NCBI RefSeq assembly: GCF_900155425.1
Contig: NZ_LT700189.1
Location: 1,543,787 to 1,607,786 of the forward strand
DNA length: 64,000 nt
Direction of reading: 5' to 3'
From: Parabacteroides massiliensis
GTDB lineage: Bacteria; Bacteroidota; Bacteroidia; Bacteroidales; Tannerellaceae
Every line of letters starts with the position of its first letter. The stretch's first letter is position 1. The notes beneath the pieces were generated by a model that was given only the letters and a program-made list of their open reading frames with translations, was not told the origin of the DNA and did not search any database. The position numbers were made by a program, and so were the translations under genes. Of this stretch, positions 24,684 through 34,763 are shown piece after piece.

Positions 24684-27600
24684 ATGCGAAAACAATACTT
24701 ATTTTTTATAACACGAACCAACCTGATCTCAATTCTGTTAGTGCCATTTACAACTCAATTATTCGCACAGAATATGACGATCACTGGTGTCGTTAAAGAC
24801 CAGTCAGGTGAACCTTTGATTGGCGTAAATGTGATGGAAAAGGGGACGACCAATGGTTCCATTACAGACATAGACGGGAAATACAGTGTTTCTACCACAG
24901 GTAAAAAACCAATTCTTGTATTCTCTTACATAGGATATGTATCTCAAGAAGTCCCTGTAGGCAACCAGAAAGCAATCAATGTAACAATGAAAGAAGATAC
25001 GGAAGAACTGGAAGAAGTGGTTGTTATCGGTTACGGCACGGCAAAGAAGAAAGATTTGACCGGAGCGATTTCACGCGTAAAGACAGAGAAATTAGAAACC
25101 GAAGCACCGCGTTCCGTTCAAGACTTGTTGCGTGCCAGCGCTTCCGGTTTGTCGATCTCAATGTCAACAGATGCCGCCGGTACTGCCGACCTGCAAATAC
25201 GTGGAAAGAATTCTTTGAAAGCAGGATCCTCTCCTTTGTTGGTTTTGGACGGTGTTATCTATGACGGATCTTTACAAGACATCAACCCGTTGGATATCGA
25301 GAACATCGATATTTTGAAAGACGCCAGCTCTGTTGCCGTTTATGGAGCAAAAGCCGCCAATGGCGTTGTTGCCATCACCACCAAAAAAGGAAAAACAGGA
25401 AAACCGATAATTTCATTCAATACCAACATCGGTATGGTAAGCAACGCACGTCTGCCTAAAACCGTTGATGGTGCAGGATTCATCAAATTCAGACAAGAAT
25501 ATGGCGAAAGCTTGATGACGGAAGCCGAAATGGCCGCACAGCCGGGTAAGTTTGCAGATCCGCGTAGCTTGTCGGCTGCCGGTATCGATCCGTTGGCATG
25601 GTATAACTATGACCAGAAAACCCCTGTTTCTGCTTTGCCAGATGAAAAGACTATGATCAACAAATGGTTGACCCGTTTGAACTTCAAGACTATCGAAATG
25701 GAGAACTACTTAAACGGAATCGAAACCGATTGGGACGATGTTGTTTATCAGACCGGATTACAACAAGATTATACGGTTAGCATTTCAAACCGCAAAGATG
25801 ACTTTTCATACTATTGGTCTTTGGGTTATGCAGACCGTGAAGGCGTAAAAGTGGGTGACCGCTATCGTAACTTCCGTTCTCGTTTGAATTTGGAATCAAA
25901 AGTGACTTCTTTCCTGACAGTCGGTGTAAACACACAATTCGCAACCCGCGTAGGAGGATATCTGGCAGCCGATGTAGACCAACGCGAACACAACTCGCCT
26001 TACACGACAAACGATATCGACATATTGGACAGTCCGTATCGCATGTACCCGTCTGGTGATAACAATACGAAGAACCCGTTCTTCGATAACTTATATCGTG
26101 ACAGACGTGACATCAACCACGACTTCAATGCAAACTTGTATGCAATTGTCAAATTACCGTTCGGCTTGGAATATCAGATGAATTTCACTCCCCGTTACCA
26201 CTGGTACGAATATATGAACCACGAATCATCCGAACATCCGGAATGGGCAGGTGATGGCGGTAAATCCGAACGTAAAAATGAAAAGACATTCAACTGGCAG
26301 GTCGATAATATTGTCCGTTGGAGAAAAGAATTCGGTCAAGATCATCGAATTGAAGCGACTTTCCTGGCAAATGCCGAAAAAGGACAATTCTGGCAGACAG
26401 TGGCAAGCAACAAACTTTACTCTCCGAGTGATGTATTAGGTTACCACAATATAGGTGCAGGTACAGCTCCGTCTGTTTCCAGCAACGACACATATAAGAC
26501 CGGTGACGCTCTGATGGGACGTTTGTTCTACTCTTTCAAAGACAAATATATGTTGACAGCTTCTGTTCGTCGTGACGGTTATTCGGCATTCGGACAGATG
26601 AACCCGCGTGCAACCTTCCCGGCTGTCGCTTTGGGTTGGGTATTCACCTCTGAAAAGTTCATGGAAAATTCATCCAACTGGTTGAATTATGGTAAATTGC
26701 GTTTCTCTTGGGGACAAAACGGTAACCGCGACATCGGCCAGTACGAAGCATTGGCTCAGTTGAACTCCGGAGCTTATACTTATATCGATGCAAGCGGAAA
26801 TGTATATCTGACTTCTCAAGTATACATCAACCGTATGCCTAACAGCAAATTGAAATGGGAACGGACAGAATCTTACAACATTGGTTTGGACTTCTCTTTG
26901 TTCGGAGACAAATTGAGCGGTAGCGTCGAAACTTATATGGCTGAATCTAACGATTTGCTGGTGAACCGTTCATTGCCTTCTATCTTGGGATATTCAAGTG
27001 TAATGGCCAACCTGGGAGCTTTGACAAACCGTGGTTTCGAACTTTCGTTAAATGCCAATCTGATCAACCATGACAATTTTGCATGGAATTCAAGCGGAAC
27101 GTTCTCTTTCAACCGCCGGAAGATCAAACATCTTTATGGCGATGTTGAAGAGGTCAAAGACGACGATGGAAACGTGATCGGATATAAAGAAGCCGATGAC
27201 TATCAGAACCAATGGTTCATCGGTCACGATACCGAACAGATATGGGATTACGAACGTGACGGCGTTTGGCAGCTGGGCGAAGAAGAAGAAGCATCCAAAT
27301 ACGGCAACAAACCGGGAGACTTCAAGTATATCGACCAAAACGGTGATGGCGTACTGGACACGAAAGACAAGGTATTCCAAGGCTACAAGACTCCGCGGTA
27401 TTATTGGTCTTGGCGTAACGAATTCACATTCTACAAGAATTTAAGCCTTTCATTCATGATGTATTCGCATGTAGGGCAATACGGCACATTCAACCGTGCA
27501 GCCAATACAGGCGGTATGTACGACCGTTATACGATTGTCGACATTCCACGTTGGACAGTCGACAACCCGACAAACGATTATGCCCGCATCGGTTCGACCA

Positions 27601-27824
27601 ACAAGGGTAACAATTATGTAAAGAAAACGTTCGTCCGTATGGAAAACATCACCTTGTCTTATAATGTTCCCAAGAACTTGCTGAAAAAGATTGCAGTGCA
27701 AAACATGCGTTTCTCCGTAGCAGTCCGTAATCCGTTCGTGATTACCGGTTGGGATTTCGGAGATCCGGAAGGTGGTGACACAACTTTGCGTACAGTGAAC
27801 TTCGGTGTGAACTTTACTTTATAA
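24684..27824 (+). CDS. SusC/RagA family TonB-linked outer membrane protein (first pair)
   Basis: TonB-dependent importer for large ligands, probably glycans or peptides. The 1046-residue protein has a signal peptide (cut near QLFAQN), a carboxypeptidase-regulatory-like domain (ITGVVKDQSGEPLIGVNV to about residue 110), the SusC family signature EEVVVIGYGTAKKKDLTGA, a plug (LDIENIDILKDASSVAVYGAKAANGVVAITTKKG) and a barrel ending in VNFGVNFTL. A SusD partner follows 27 bases later. No enzymes, regulators or sulfatases lie nearby, so the ligand cannot be inferred. Expression may depend on the invertible promoter upstream. Confidence 0.95.
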   Translation: MRKQYLFFITRTNLISILLVPFTTQLFAQNMTITGVVKDQSGEPLIGVNVMEKGTTNGSITDIDGKYSVSTTGKKPILVFSYIGYVSQEVPVGNQKAINVTMKEDTEELEEVVVIGYGTAKKKDLTGAISRVKTEKLETEAPRSVQDLLRASASGLSISMSTDAAGTADLQIRGKNSLKAGSSPLLVLDGVIYDGSLQDINPLDIENIDILKDASSVAVYGAKAANGVVAITTKKGKTGKPIISFNTNIGMVSNARLPKTVDGAGFIKFRQEYGESLMTEAEMAAQPGKFADPRSLSAAGIDPLAWYNYDQKTPVSALPDEKTMINKWLTRLNFKTIEMENYLNGIETDWDDVVYQTGLQQDYTVSISNRKDDFSYYWSLGYADREGVKVGDRYRNFRSRLNLESKVTSFLTVGVNTQFATRVGGYLAADVDQREHNSPYTTNDIDILDSPYRMYPSGDNNTKNPFFDNLYRDRRDINHDFNANLYAIVKLPFGLEYQMNFTPRYHWYEYMNHESSEHPEWAGDGGKSERKNEKTFNWQVDNIVRWRKEFGQDHRIEATFLANAEKGQFWQTVASNKLYSPSDVLGYHNIGAGTAPSVSSNDTYKTGDALMGRLFYSFKDKYMLTASVRRDGYSAFGQMNPRATFPAVALGWVFTSEKFMENSSNWLNYGKLRFSWGQNGNRDIGQYEALAQLNSGAYTYIDASGNVYLTSQVYINRMPNSKLKWERTESYNIGLDFSLFGDKLSGSVETYMAESNDLLVNRSLPSILGYSSVMANLGALTNRGFELSLNANLINHDNFAWNSSGTFSFNRRKIKHLYGDVEEVKDDDGNVIGYKEADDYQNQWFIGHDTEQIWDYERDGVWQLGEEEEASKYGNKPGDFKYIDQNGDGVLDTKDKVFQGYKTPRYYWSWRNEFTFYKNLSLSFMMYSHVGQYGTFNRAANTGGMYDRYTIVDIPRWTVDNPTNDYARIGSTNKGNNYVKKTFVRMENITLSYNVPKNLLKKIAVQNMRFSVAVRNPFVITGWDFGDPEGGDTTLRTVNFGVNFTL

Positions 27825-27851
27825 TTAAACCTGATAAAATATAATAAGATT

Positions 27852-29744
27852 ATGAATATCAATAAGAAAAAATATATAGTCCTGGCATTGGCCACATTGC
27901 CTATGCTTAATTCTTGTAGTGAGAGTTGGTTGGAGCCGAAGCCTCTGTCTTTCTACTCACCTGAAAACACATACGTGAATGCCGAAGGACTTTATGCCGC
28001 TTTAACGGCCTGCGAACGTAACATGCGTCATGAATATTTCGGTGACGGCGCCCCGATCCTGACGGAAATGTTTCTGACCGACCTTGCCGTACACGGAAAG
28101 ACTGACGAAAGTGCTTCTTTGGTCGATCTGGATAACGAAATGTTACCCGCCCGTACGAAAAACGACATGAAAGGTAAAAACAAATGGTACTGGGAAGAAG
28201 GATTCAAGGGCATCAAATATGCCAATATCGCCATCAGCCGTTTGGATGCTGCCAAATACAAAGACGAAGCTGAACGGAAGGCCGTATTGGGAGCCGCTTA
28301 TTTCCAGCGTGCCTATCGTTATTACAAACTGACACACCAATTCGGTGATGTTCCTTATCTGAACAAAGAAATCACCGAGCCGAAACTGGACTTCTATACT
28401 TATGACCGTTGGAGCATTTTGGAACAGTGCAAAAAAGACATGGAATATGCCTACCAGTGGGTACCGGAAGTTCAACCGCGCGGACGTGCCAACAAAGACG
28501 CTTGCGGTGTCTTGTTGATGAAGTTCTGCATGGCCACCGGCGATTTTGACCGGGCCATCGAAGTCGGCAAGGAAGTTGTAAGCCGCCATCCGTTGATGAC
28601 ACAACGTTTCACAAGCAACAAGACAAAAGCCAACACCAACCTGATGCATGATTTGCACAGCGTGGAAGCCAAAGTCGACATGTCGAACACGGAAGGTATC
28701 ATGTATGTAGTTGCTCACCCGTCGACCACTCCGCTGGACGGTAGCAACCGTATCTACACGATGCGTAACGGATTGCCTTACTGGGCTAAAGGTGGTGCCA
28801 TCAAAACTCCGGACGGAAAGACCGGAACCGCCATTACACCAGACAAGGCAGACAAGAATACGGATATCGACAACGACTCCAAGTATGGCCGTGGAATCGG
28901 TACTTGCCGCCCGACCAATTATTACCAGTATGACATCTGGACCGACAAGGAAAAGAACGACCTTCGCGGCCCGTTCAACCATGACAGCTGGAAACGTATG
29001 GAAGACTTGCGTTACAACGATGCCGGCTTGAAGAAATCGAATAATCCCTATTACGGACAAAACCTGGTTCGCCCGGTCGACCTGTCCGTTGCCGACTCTA
29101 TCCGTTGCTGGTATATGTGGCCGCACTACAAACTGTTCGTGCCGGATCCAACGAAGACTCAAGACCTCCAGGGTGGCGAAACACCTTGGTACATCTATCG
29201 CTCGGCCGAAGTTTATTTGATGATGGCAGAATGTTACTACTGGAAAGGCGATGCTGCTAACGAAGCAGCCATGCTGAACGTTGTTCGTGAACGTGCAGGA
29301 GCTGAGCCGCTGAGTGGAAACGTCGGTATCGCCGAAGTACTGGCCGAACGCGCTCGTGAGCTGTACTACGAAGAAAACCGCCATGTAGAATTGGTTCGTA
29401 TTTCTTACCTGTATGCCAAGACAGGAAAAGCTTGCGAAGCATTGGGCGGACGGACTTACAAGTTGGATAACCTGTGCGGACCTGGCGGTGTAGGCACAAA
29501 CTGCAAGGATGCCGGCGTAAACTTCTATTTCGACTGGGTAATGGCTCACAACAATTTCTTCAACAAGGGTGTTAAAATCCCGAACGGAGAATACCGCATG
29601 AGTGTACACCATATTTTATGGCCGATTCCCGAAACAGCCATCACAACCAACACGGGTGGCGTGATCAACCAGAACATCGGTTATCCGGGAGCAGAAAACA
29701 ACATCGAACCTTTAAAGGTCGAACCGGCTGATCCGGATATTTGA
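27852..29744 (+). CDS. SusD/RagB family nutrient-binding lipoprotein (first pair)
   Basis: Surface lipoprotein that caps the SusC barrel and binds the ligand. The 630-residue protein has a lipobox (LPMLNSC near residue 22), the SusD N-terminal pattern SWLEPKPLSFYSPEN, TPR-like helices (LGAAYFQRAYRYYKLTHQFGDVPYL) and the late motif YIYRSAEVYLMMAECYYWKGD followed by NVVRERAG. It is longer than most SusD proteins because of an insert near residues 250-350. Together with the preceding susC it forms a two-gene unit ended by a strong hairpin. Confidence 0.93.
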   Translation: MNINKKKYIVLALATLPMLNSCSESWLEPKPLSFYSPENTYVNAEGLYAALTACERNMRHEYFGDGAPILTEMFLTDLAVHGKTDESASLVDLDNEMLPARTKNDMKGKNKWYWEEGFKGIKYANIAISRLDAAKYKDEAERKAVLGAAYFQRAYRYYKLTHQFGDVPYLNKEITEPKLDFYTYDRWSILEQCKKDMEYAYQWVPEVQPRGRANKDACGVLLMKFCMATGDFDRAIEVGKEVVSRHPLMTQRFTSNKTKANTNLMHDLHSVEAKVDMSNTEGIMYVVAHPSTTPLDGSNRIYTMRNGLPYWAKGGAIKTPDGKTGTAITPDKADKNTDIDNDSKYGRGIGTCRPTNYYQYDIWTDKEKNDLRGPFNHDSWKRMEDLRYNDAGLKKSNNPYYGQNLVRPVDLSVADSIRCWYMWPHYKLFVPDPTKTQDLQGGETPWYIYRSAEVYLMMAECYYWKGDAANEAAMLNVVRERAGAEPLSGNVGIAEVLAERARELYYEENRHVELVRISYLYAKTGKACEALGGRTYKLDNLCGPGGVGTNCKDAGVNFYFDWVMAHNNFFNKGVKIPNGEYRMSVHHILWPIPETAITTNTGGVINQNIGYPGAENNIEPLKVEPADPDI

Positions 29745-29782
29745 TAACTCAGGAAAAAGCGCGCATAACAACAACAGCGCAT

Positions 29783-29852
29783 AAGAGGCACATCGCCAAG
29801 GGGAGACGATAAACAACATATTTATCACTCCCCTTGAGATGTGCCTCTTTCT
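29783..29852. terminator. Bidirectional terminator between susD and cdd
   Basis: AAGAGGCACATC (29783-29794) pairs with GATGTGCCTCTT (29838-29849) and AAGGGGAG with CTCCCCTT inside, giving a stem of about 20 bp between convergent genes. Confidence 0.85.
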
Positions 29853-29867
29853 TTTAATAATACACAA

Positions 29868-30350
29868 CTAATCTTCTTTCAAATCTTTCGCACCAAAACA
29901 AAGAGGCAACAACGATTCGGCACTATCCGCCACCACCACCTCTTTCGTCCCGCACAGCAAAATCTTCATGGACCTGCCATAACGCTGCTCCGTCTCCAAC
30001 AAAACCTGGCGACAGGCGCCGCAAGGAGAAATGCTCTCGACCCGGCGGCCATTCGTGGCGGCAGCAACGGCAAGGGCGACAACGGGCTTATCCGGATATC
30101 GATGGCCGGCATGAAACAACGCTACCCGCTCCGCACACAGGCCGGAAGGATAAGCGGCGTTCTCCTGATTGCTGCCGGTAACGATCGTGCCGTCTTCCAA
30201 CAGGGCTGCCGCACCGACATGAAACTTCGAATAAGGCGCATACGACTGCCCGGTCGCTTTTATGGCCGCTTCCATCAACGGCAATTCCCTGTCCGGCAAT
30301 TCGGCAAGGGGATAAATACGGATTCTTGTTTCCAACTTGATCTCTTTCAT
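29868..30350 (-). CDS. cdd: Cytidine deaminase
   Basis: Hydrolytic deamination of cytidine and deoxycytidine. The 160-residue protein has the zinc-site motifs CAERVALFHAG (with the catalytic Glu) and PCGACRQVLLE, preceded by YAPYSKFHVGAAALLEDG and GSNQENAAYPSG, the standard tetrameric CDA pattern. The start at 30350 (MKEIKLETRIRIYPL) is favoured over a frame start nine codons upstream, which has no family support. Single gene, ended by the shared terminator. Confidence 0.92.
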   Translation of the reverse strand: MKEIKLETRIRIYPLAELPDRELPLMEAAIKATGQSYAPYSKFHVGAAALLEDGTIVTGSNQENAAYPSGLCAERVALFHAGHRYPDKPVVALAVAAATNGRRVESISPCGACRQVLLETEQRYGRSMKILLCGTKEVVVADSAESLLPLCFGAKDLKED

Positions 30351-30456
30351 GAAATAGCTTTTTAATGATACAAGCAAAAATAAAGAAAAAGCCAGAGAAA
30401 GGCCTGCTACAGCAGAGAAAAACGAAACCGGAAAGGCAGTTATCTCTTTCCCCGCA

Positions 30457-30522
30457 ATAAAGCATAGGATTAGTGAGGCTAAAGCATAGGGTTACGAGTG
30501 CTAAAGCATAGGGTTATGAAAC
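30457..30522. repeat. 22-bp tandem repeat cluster C (three units)
   Basis: Three units of exactly 22 bases start at 30457, 30479 and 30501, with the same consensus as cluster B (CTAAAGCATAGGGTTACGA plus three). The cluster lies between divergent cdd and the glucosaminidase gene, and ends nine bases before its -7 box. Confidence 0.8.
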
Positions 30523-30530
30523 AAATTATA

Positions 30531-30538
30531 TATCTTTG
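30531..30538 (+). promoter_or_regulatory. -7 box of the glucosaminidase gene
   Basis: TATCTTTG, 33 bases before the ATG at 30572. Its -33 region falls inside the last unit of repeat cluster C. Confidence 0.65.
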
Positions 30539-30571
30539 CCGTTAAATAGAACTACATATAACGAATCTGTC

Positions 30572-31474
30572 ATGCGATTAACATTACGAATCCTTTCCCT
30601 GCTATTGGTGCTGTCCGTTACCGGAACAGCGTTTGGAGCCAGCCAACGGAAAGTGCCGGCATACGAAAAGTATATCAAACAATACAGCGGTTTAGCAGTC
30701 CAACATCAGAAAAAGTACCGGATCCCGGCAAGCATCACGCTCGCGCAAGGGCTATTGGAATCGGGAGCCGGCCGAAGCGAACTGGCACGCAAATCGAACA
30801 ACCATTTCGGCATCAAGTGCCATTCCGACTGGCGGGGCGGGCGCATCTACCACGATGATGACCTACGTGGAGAATGTTTCCGCAAATACTCCGACCCGAA
30901 GCAGTCTTACGAAGACCACGCCCGTTTTCTGGTCGACCGTCCCCGCTATGCTTCCCTGTTCAAACTGAAAATAACCGACTATAAAGGCTGGGCAAGAGGT
31001 TTGCAAAAATGCGGATATGCAACAGACCGTGCATACGCCAACCGGCTGATCAAGCTGATCGAAGATTATGACCTGTACAGGTACGACACGGCAAAAAGCG
31101 GCAAAAAAACAGGCAAGCAACCGACACGCATCGCCCGCTACACGGTCTACCGCACAAACGGCCTGCTGTACGTTCATTCCAACGGCAGAGACAATTTCGA
31201 CGACATAGCCGCCAGCCTCGGCTTCCAGGTGAAAGACCTGAAAAAATACAACGAAGTGCCGGAAGATTTCCCGTTACAGAAAAACGATATCGTTTACCTG
31301 GAAAAGAAAAAGAAGAAAGCAGACAAGCCCTATTACGACCATGTCGTACAAGTAGGCGAGTCCATGCACAGCATCGCACAGAAATACGGAATACAGATCA
31401 AGAGCTTATATAAGATGAATAAAAAGCACAAAGATTATATCCCCGAAGAAGGAGATGTGCTAAAACTTAGATAA
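30572..31474 (+). CDS. Secreted glucosaminidase with two LysM domains
   Basis: Peptidoglycan hydrolase. The 300-residue protein has a signal peptide (cut near TAFGAS), a glucosaminidase domain (GH73-like) with ITLAQGLLESGAGRSELARKSNNHFGIKC, where the Glu of LLESG is the catalytic acid, and SYEDHARFL...YKGWARGLQKCGYATD. Two LysM-type repeats follow: one ending PLQKNDIVYLEKK, the other DHVVQVGESMHSIAQKYGIQIKSLYKMN to the end. It likely trims cell-wall glycan at the outer face of the periplasm. The start is set by the signal peptide; the earlier TTG at 30536 overlaps the -7 box. Confidence 0.92.
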   Translation: MRLTLRILSLLLVLSVTGTAFGASQRKVPAYEKYIKQYSGLAVQHQKKYRIPASITLAQGLLESGAGRSELARKSNNHFGIKCHSDWRGGRIYHDDDLRGECFRKYSDPKQSYEDHARFLVDRPRYASLFKLKITDYKGWARGLQKCGYATDRAYANRLIKLIEDYDLYRYDTAKSGKKTGKQPTRIARYTVYRTNGLLYVHSNGRDNFDDIAASLGFQVKDLKKYNEVPEDFPLQKNDIVYLEKKKKKADKPYYDHVVQVGESMHSIAQKYGIQIKSLYKMNKKHKDYIPEEGDVLKLR

Positions 31475-31491
31475 GTAAGACAAAAAAATAG

Positions 31492-31499
31492 TATCTTTG
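31492..31499 (+). promoter_or_regulatory. -7 box of the purM-prfA-pyrF operon
   Basis: TATCTTTG, 21 bases before the purM ATG. Confidence 0.6.
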
Positions 31500-31519
31500 C
31501 AGCATAATTCACAAAAACA

Positions 31520-32692
31520 ATGAGTGACCAACGTTATAACCTACGCGGTGTATCCGCTTCGAAAGAAGATGTTCATAACGCGATAAAGAACATCGACAAG
31601 GGAATCTTTCCCCAAGCATTCTGTAAGATCATTCCCGATATCCTGGGAGGCGATCCCGAATATTGCAACATCATGCATGCCGACGGAGCCGGAACCAAGT
31701 CCTCTCTGGCTTACCTGTACTGGAAAGAGACAGGAGACTTGTCCGTATGGAAAGGTATCGCGCAAGATGCTTTGATAATGAATATCGACGACCTGCTGTG
31801 CGTGGGCGCCGTAGACAACATATTGGTATCCTCCACCATCGGACGCAACAAGCTGTTGATTCCTGGTGAAGTGATCTCCGCCATCATCAACGGGACAGAC
31901 GAACTGCTGGCCGAACTCCGCGAAATGGGAGTCGGTTGCTATGCGACAGGCGGCGAAACGGCCGATGTAGGCGACCTGGTCCGTACCATCATCGTCGACA
32001 GTACGGTTACCTGCCGCATGAAACGCGCCGACGTGATCGACAATGCGAACATCCGTCCGGGCGACGTGATCGTCGGGTTGGCTTCTTTCGGACAGGCCAC
32101 TTACGAGAAAGAATACAACGGCGGCATGGGAAGCAACGGGCTGACCAGCGCACGTCATGACGTATTTGCCAAATACCTGGCAGAAAAATACCCGGAGAGT
32201 TTCGACAAGGCAGTTCCCGACGAACTGGTTTACAGCGGCGGCTTAAAGCTGACCGACCCTGTAGAAGGATCACCGCTGAACGCTGGCAAGCTGGTGCTTT
32301 CTCCCACGCGGACCTATGCGCCGGTAGTCAAAAAACTATTGGATGCCTTGCGTCCGGATATCCACGGGATGGTACACTGCTCTGGCGGCGCACAAACCAA
32401 AGTGATGCATTTCATCGGAAACAATTGCCGCGTGGTCAAGGACAACATGTTCCCCGTTCCTCCTCTGTTCAAGACGATCAAGGAACAGAGCGGCACGGCC
32501 TGGGACGAGATGTACAAAGTGTTCAATATGGGGCACCGCCTGGAAGTCTATCTTTCTCCGGAACATGCGGAAGAGGTGATTGCCATCAGCAAATCATTCA
32601 ATATCGACGCACAAATTGTCGGCCGCGTAGAAGAAAGCGATAAGAAGGAACTGATTATAAAAAGCGAGTTCGGTGAGTTCATATATGGCTGA
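31520..32692 (+). CDS. purM: Phosphoribosylformylglycinamidine cyclo-ligase (AIR synthase)
   Basis: Closes the imidazole ring in purine synthesis (FGAM to AIR, with ATP). The 390-residue protein shows the PurM family pattern: MHADGAGTKSSLAYLYWKETGDLSVWKGIAQDALIMNIDDLLCVGA, GCYATGGETADVGDLV and GHRLEVYLSPEHAEEVI. It is a little longer than the E. coli enzyme (345 residues), typical of Bacteroidetes. Its last codons overlap the start of prfA by eight bases, a sign of translational coupling. Confidence 0.93.
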   Translation: MSDQRYNLRGVSASKEDVHNAIKNIDKGIFPQAFCKIIPDILGGDPEYCNIMHADGAGTKSSLAYLYWKETGDLSVWKGIAQDALIMNIDDLLCVGAVDNILVSSTIGRNKLLIPGEVISAIINGTDELLAELREMGVGCYATGGETADVGDLVRTIIVDSTVTCRMKRADVIDNANIRPGDVIVGLASFGQATYEKEYNGGMGSNGLTSARHDVFAKYLAEKYPESFDKAVPDELVYSGGLKLTDPVEGSPLNAGKLVLSPTRTYAPVVKKLLDALRPDIHGMVHCSGGAQTKVMHFIGNNCRVVKDNMFPVPPLFKTIKEQSGTAWDEMYKVFNMGHRLEVYLSPEHAEEVIAISKSFNIDAQIVGRVEESDKKELIIKSEFGEFIYG

Positions 32693-33794
32693 GAATAATA
32701 CGCTATTAGAGAAACTGGACGGATTGGTATCGCGCTTCGAAGAGGTATCGACGCTCATCACGGACCCAGACGTCATCGCCGACCAGAAAAGATACGTCAA
32801 GCTCACGAAAGAATATAAGGAGCTGAACGAAATCATAAAAGCCCGTAAGGAATACATGCAATGCCTCAACGGATTGGAAGAGGCCCGTCTGATGATGAGC
32901 GAAACCGATCCTGAGATGAAGGAAATAGCCCGCGAAGAAGCGGCAGCCTGCGAGGCGCGTATTCCGGAACTGGAAGAGGAGATCAAGCTGCTACTCGTGC
33001 CCGCCGACCCGCAGGACGACAAAAATGCCATTGTCGAAATACGTGGCGGAACAGGCGGCGACGAAGCTGCGCTCTTTGCCGGAGACCTGTATCGGATGTA
33101 CGTGAAGTACTGCGAGGCGAAAGGCTGGAAAGTAGCCCTGTCCAGTTGTAGCGAAGGGGCAGCCGGCGGTTTCAAGGAAATTATCTTTACCGTGAGCGGA
33201 GAAAAGGTGTACGGGACCCTTAAATACGAATCGGGCGTGCATCGCGTACAACGTGTGCCGGCTACCGAGACACAAGGACGCGTGCACACATCGGCAGCGA
33301 CCGTTGCCGTCTTGCCCGAAGCAGACGAGTTTGACGTGGAAATCAACGAAGGCGAAATCAAATGGGACACGTTCCGTTCGGGTGGAGCCGGAGGACAGAA
33401 CGTAAACAAGGTCGAGTCAGGCGTCCGCCTGCGCTATGTCTGGAAGAACCCGAATACCGGCGTAAGCGAAGAGATCCTGATCGAATGTACCGAAACACGC
33501 GACCAGCCGAAGAACAAGGAACGCGCCCTTACGCGCCTGCGTTCGTTCATTTATGACAAGGAGCACCAGAAATATCTGGATGACATTGCCCACAAACGTA
33601 AGACGATGGTCTCTACCGGAGACCGCTCGGCGAAAATCCGTACCTACAACTATCCGCAAGGACGCATCACCGACCATCGTATCAATTACACGATCTACAA
33701 TCTTTCGGCCTTTATGGATGGGGATATACAAGGATGCCTCGATCAGCTGATCGTGGCCGAGAACGCTGAACGCCTGAAAGAGTCTGAACTATAA
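32685..33794 (+). CDS. prfA: Peptide chain release factor 1
   Basis: Reads UAA and UAG in the ribosome A site and releases the peptide. The 369-residue protein has the GGQ motif at 236-238 (SGGAGGQNVNKVESGVRL) and the RF1-type codon-reading tripeptide PAT in HRVQRVPATETQGRVHTSA; RF2 would carry SPF. The start at 32685 (MAENNTLLEKLDGL) overlaps the end of purM by eight bases; a start four codons upstream is possible but gives no family match. Part of a purM-prfA-pyrF operon. Confidence 0.95.
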   Translation: MAENNTLLEKLDGLVSRFEEVSTLITDPDVIADQKRYVKLTKEYKELNEIIKARKEYMQCLNGLEEARLMMSETDPEMKEIAREEAAACEARIPELEEEIKLLLVPADPQDDKNAIVEIRGGTGGDEAALFAGDLYRMYVKYCEAKGWKVALSSCSEGAAGGFKEIIFTVSGEKVYGTLKYESGVHRVQRVPATETQGRVHTSAATVAVLPEADEFDVEINEGEIKWDTFRSGGAGGQNVNKVESGVRLRYVWKNPNTGVSEEILIECTETRDQPKNKERALTRLRSFIYDKEHQKYLDDIAHKRKTMVSTGDRSAKIRTYNYPQGRITDHRINYTIYNLSAFMDGDIQGCLDQLIVAENAERLKESEL

Positions 33795-33830
33795 CATCAT
33801 TTTTAGACTAATTTTTTTACACGTAACAAC

Positions 33831-34673
33831 ATGAACAAACAGCAATTATTCGAAAACATCAAGAAGAAGCAGTCCTTCCTTTGCGTGGGGCTCGACACAG
33901 ATATAAAGAAGATCCCGCAGCACCTGCTGTCTGAAGAAGATCCTATCTTCGCTTTCAACAAAGCAATCATCGACGCGACAGCCGGCTATTGCGTGGCTTA
34001 TAAACCGAACCTGGCCTTCTATGAAAGTTTGGGCGTAAAAGGCATACAATCGTTCGAAAAAACGGTTGCCTATCTGCGTGAGAACTATCCCGACCAGTTC
34101 ATCATCGCCGATGCGAAACGCGGGGATATCGGAAACACATCCGAGATGTACGCCCGCTCCTTCTTCGACCATATCAAGGTCGATGCCGTAACGGTCGCTC
34201 CGTATATGGGCGAAGACAGCGTAAAACCGTTCCTGATCTATCCGGAAGCGTGGGTGATCCTGCTGGCGCTGACTTCCAACAAAGGTTCGCACGATTTCCA
34301 GTTAACAGAAGATGCAAACGGCGAACGGCTGTTCGAAAAAGTATTGAAAAAGTCGCAGGACTGGGCTACGGACGAACAGATGATGTACGTAGTAGGCGCT
34401 ACCCAGGGAAAGATGTTCCTGGATATCCGCAAACACGCTCCCAACCACTTCCTGTTGGTTCCGGGCGTAGGCGCACAGGGCGGAAGCCTCGCCGAAGTGG
34501 CCCAGTACGGCATGAACGACCAATGCGGACTGCTGGTAAACTCTTCCCGTGCGATCATATATGCAGACAAAACGGAGAATTTTGCCAACGCAGCGCGTGA
34601 AGCAGCCATGGCCGTTCAACGCGAAATGGCAGGATATCTGCACGATAAAGGAATTATTCCCTGCAAAGCATAG
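33831..34673 (+). CDS. pyrF: Orotidine 5'-phosphate decarboxylase (type 2)
   Basis: Final step of UMP synthesis. The 280-residue protein is the longer type-2 PyrF, with [18 protein letters not shown] at the start, the catalytic [22 protein letters not shown] (the Lys and the two Asp), and [17 protein letters not shown] near the end. It follows prfA by 36 bases on the same strand. Pyrimidine, purine and translation genes sharing an operon is in line with growth-linked expression. Confidence 0.94.
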   Translation: MNKQQLFENIKKKQSFLCVGLDTDIKKIPQHLLSEEDPIFAFNKAIIDATAGYCVAYKPNLAFYESLGVKGIQSFEKTVAYLRENYPDQFIIADAKRGDIGNTSEMYARSFFDHIKVDAVTVAPYMGEDSVKPFLIYPEAWVILLALTSNKGSHDFQLTEDANGERLFEKVLKKSQDWATDEQMMYVVGATQGKMFLDIRKHAPNHFLLVPGVGAQGGSLAEVAQYGMNDQCGLLVNSSRAIIYADKTENFANAAREAAMAVQREMAGYLHDKGIIPCKA

Positions 34674-34763
34674 GCTATCCCAATAATTTTCACCATTTTT
34701 GCAAACTGCCTCGAAACAAATTCGGGCAAATTGCATTTGATATACATATAATAAGATTAAGTA

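Noticed and set aside
28143-29612. A 489-codon open frame on the minus strand opposite susD
   Set aside because: It mirrors the codon pattern of a clear SusD gene, has no family motifs, no promoter box and no signal; long antisense frames are common in such GC-balanced genes.
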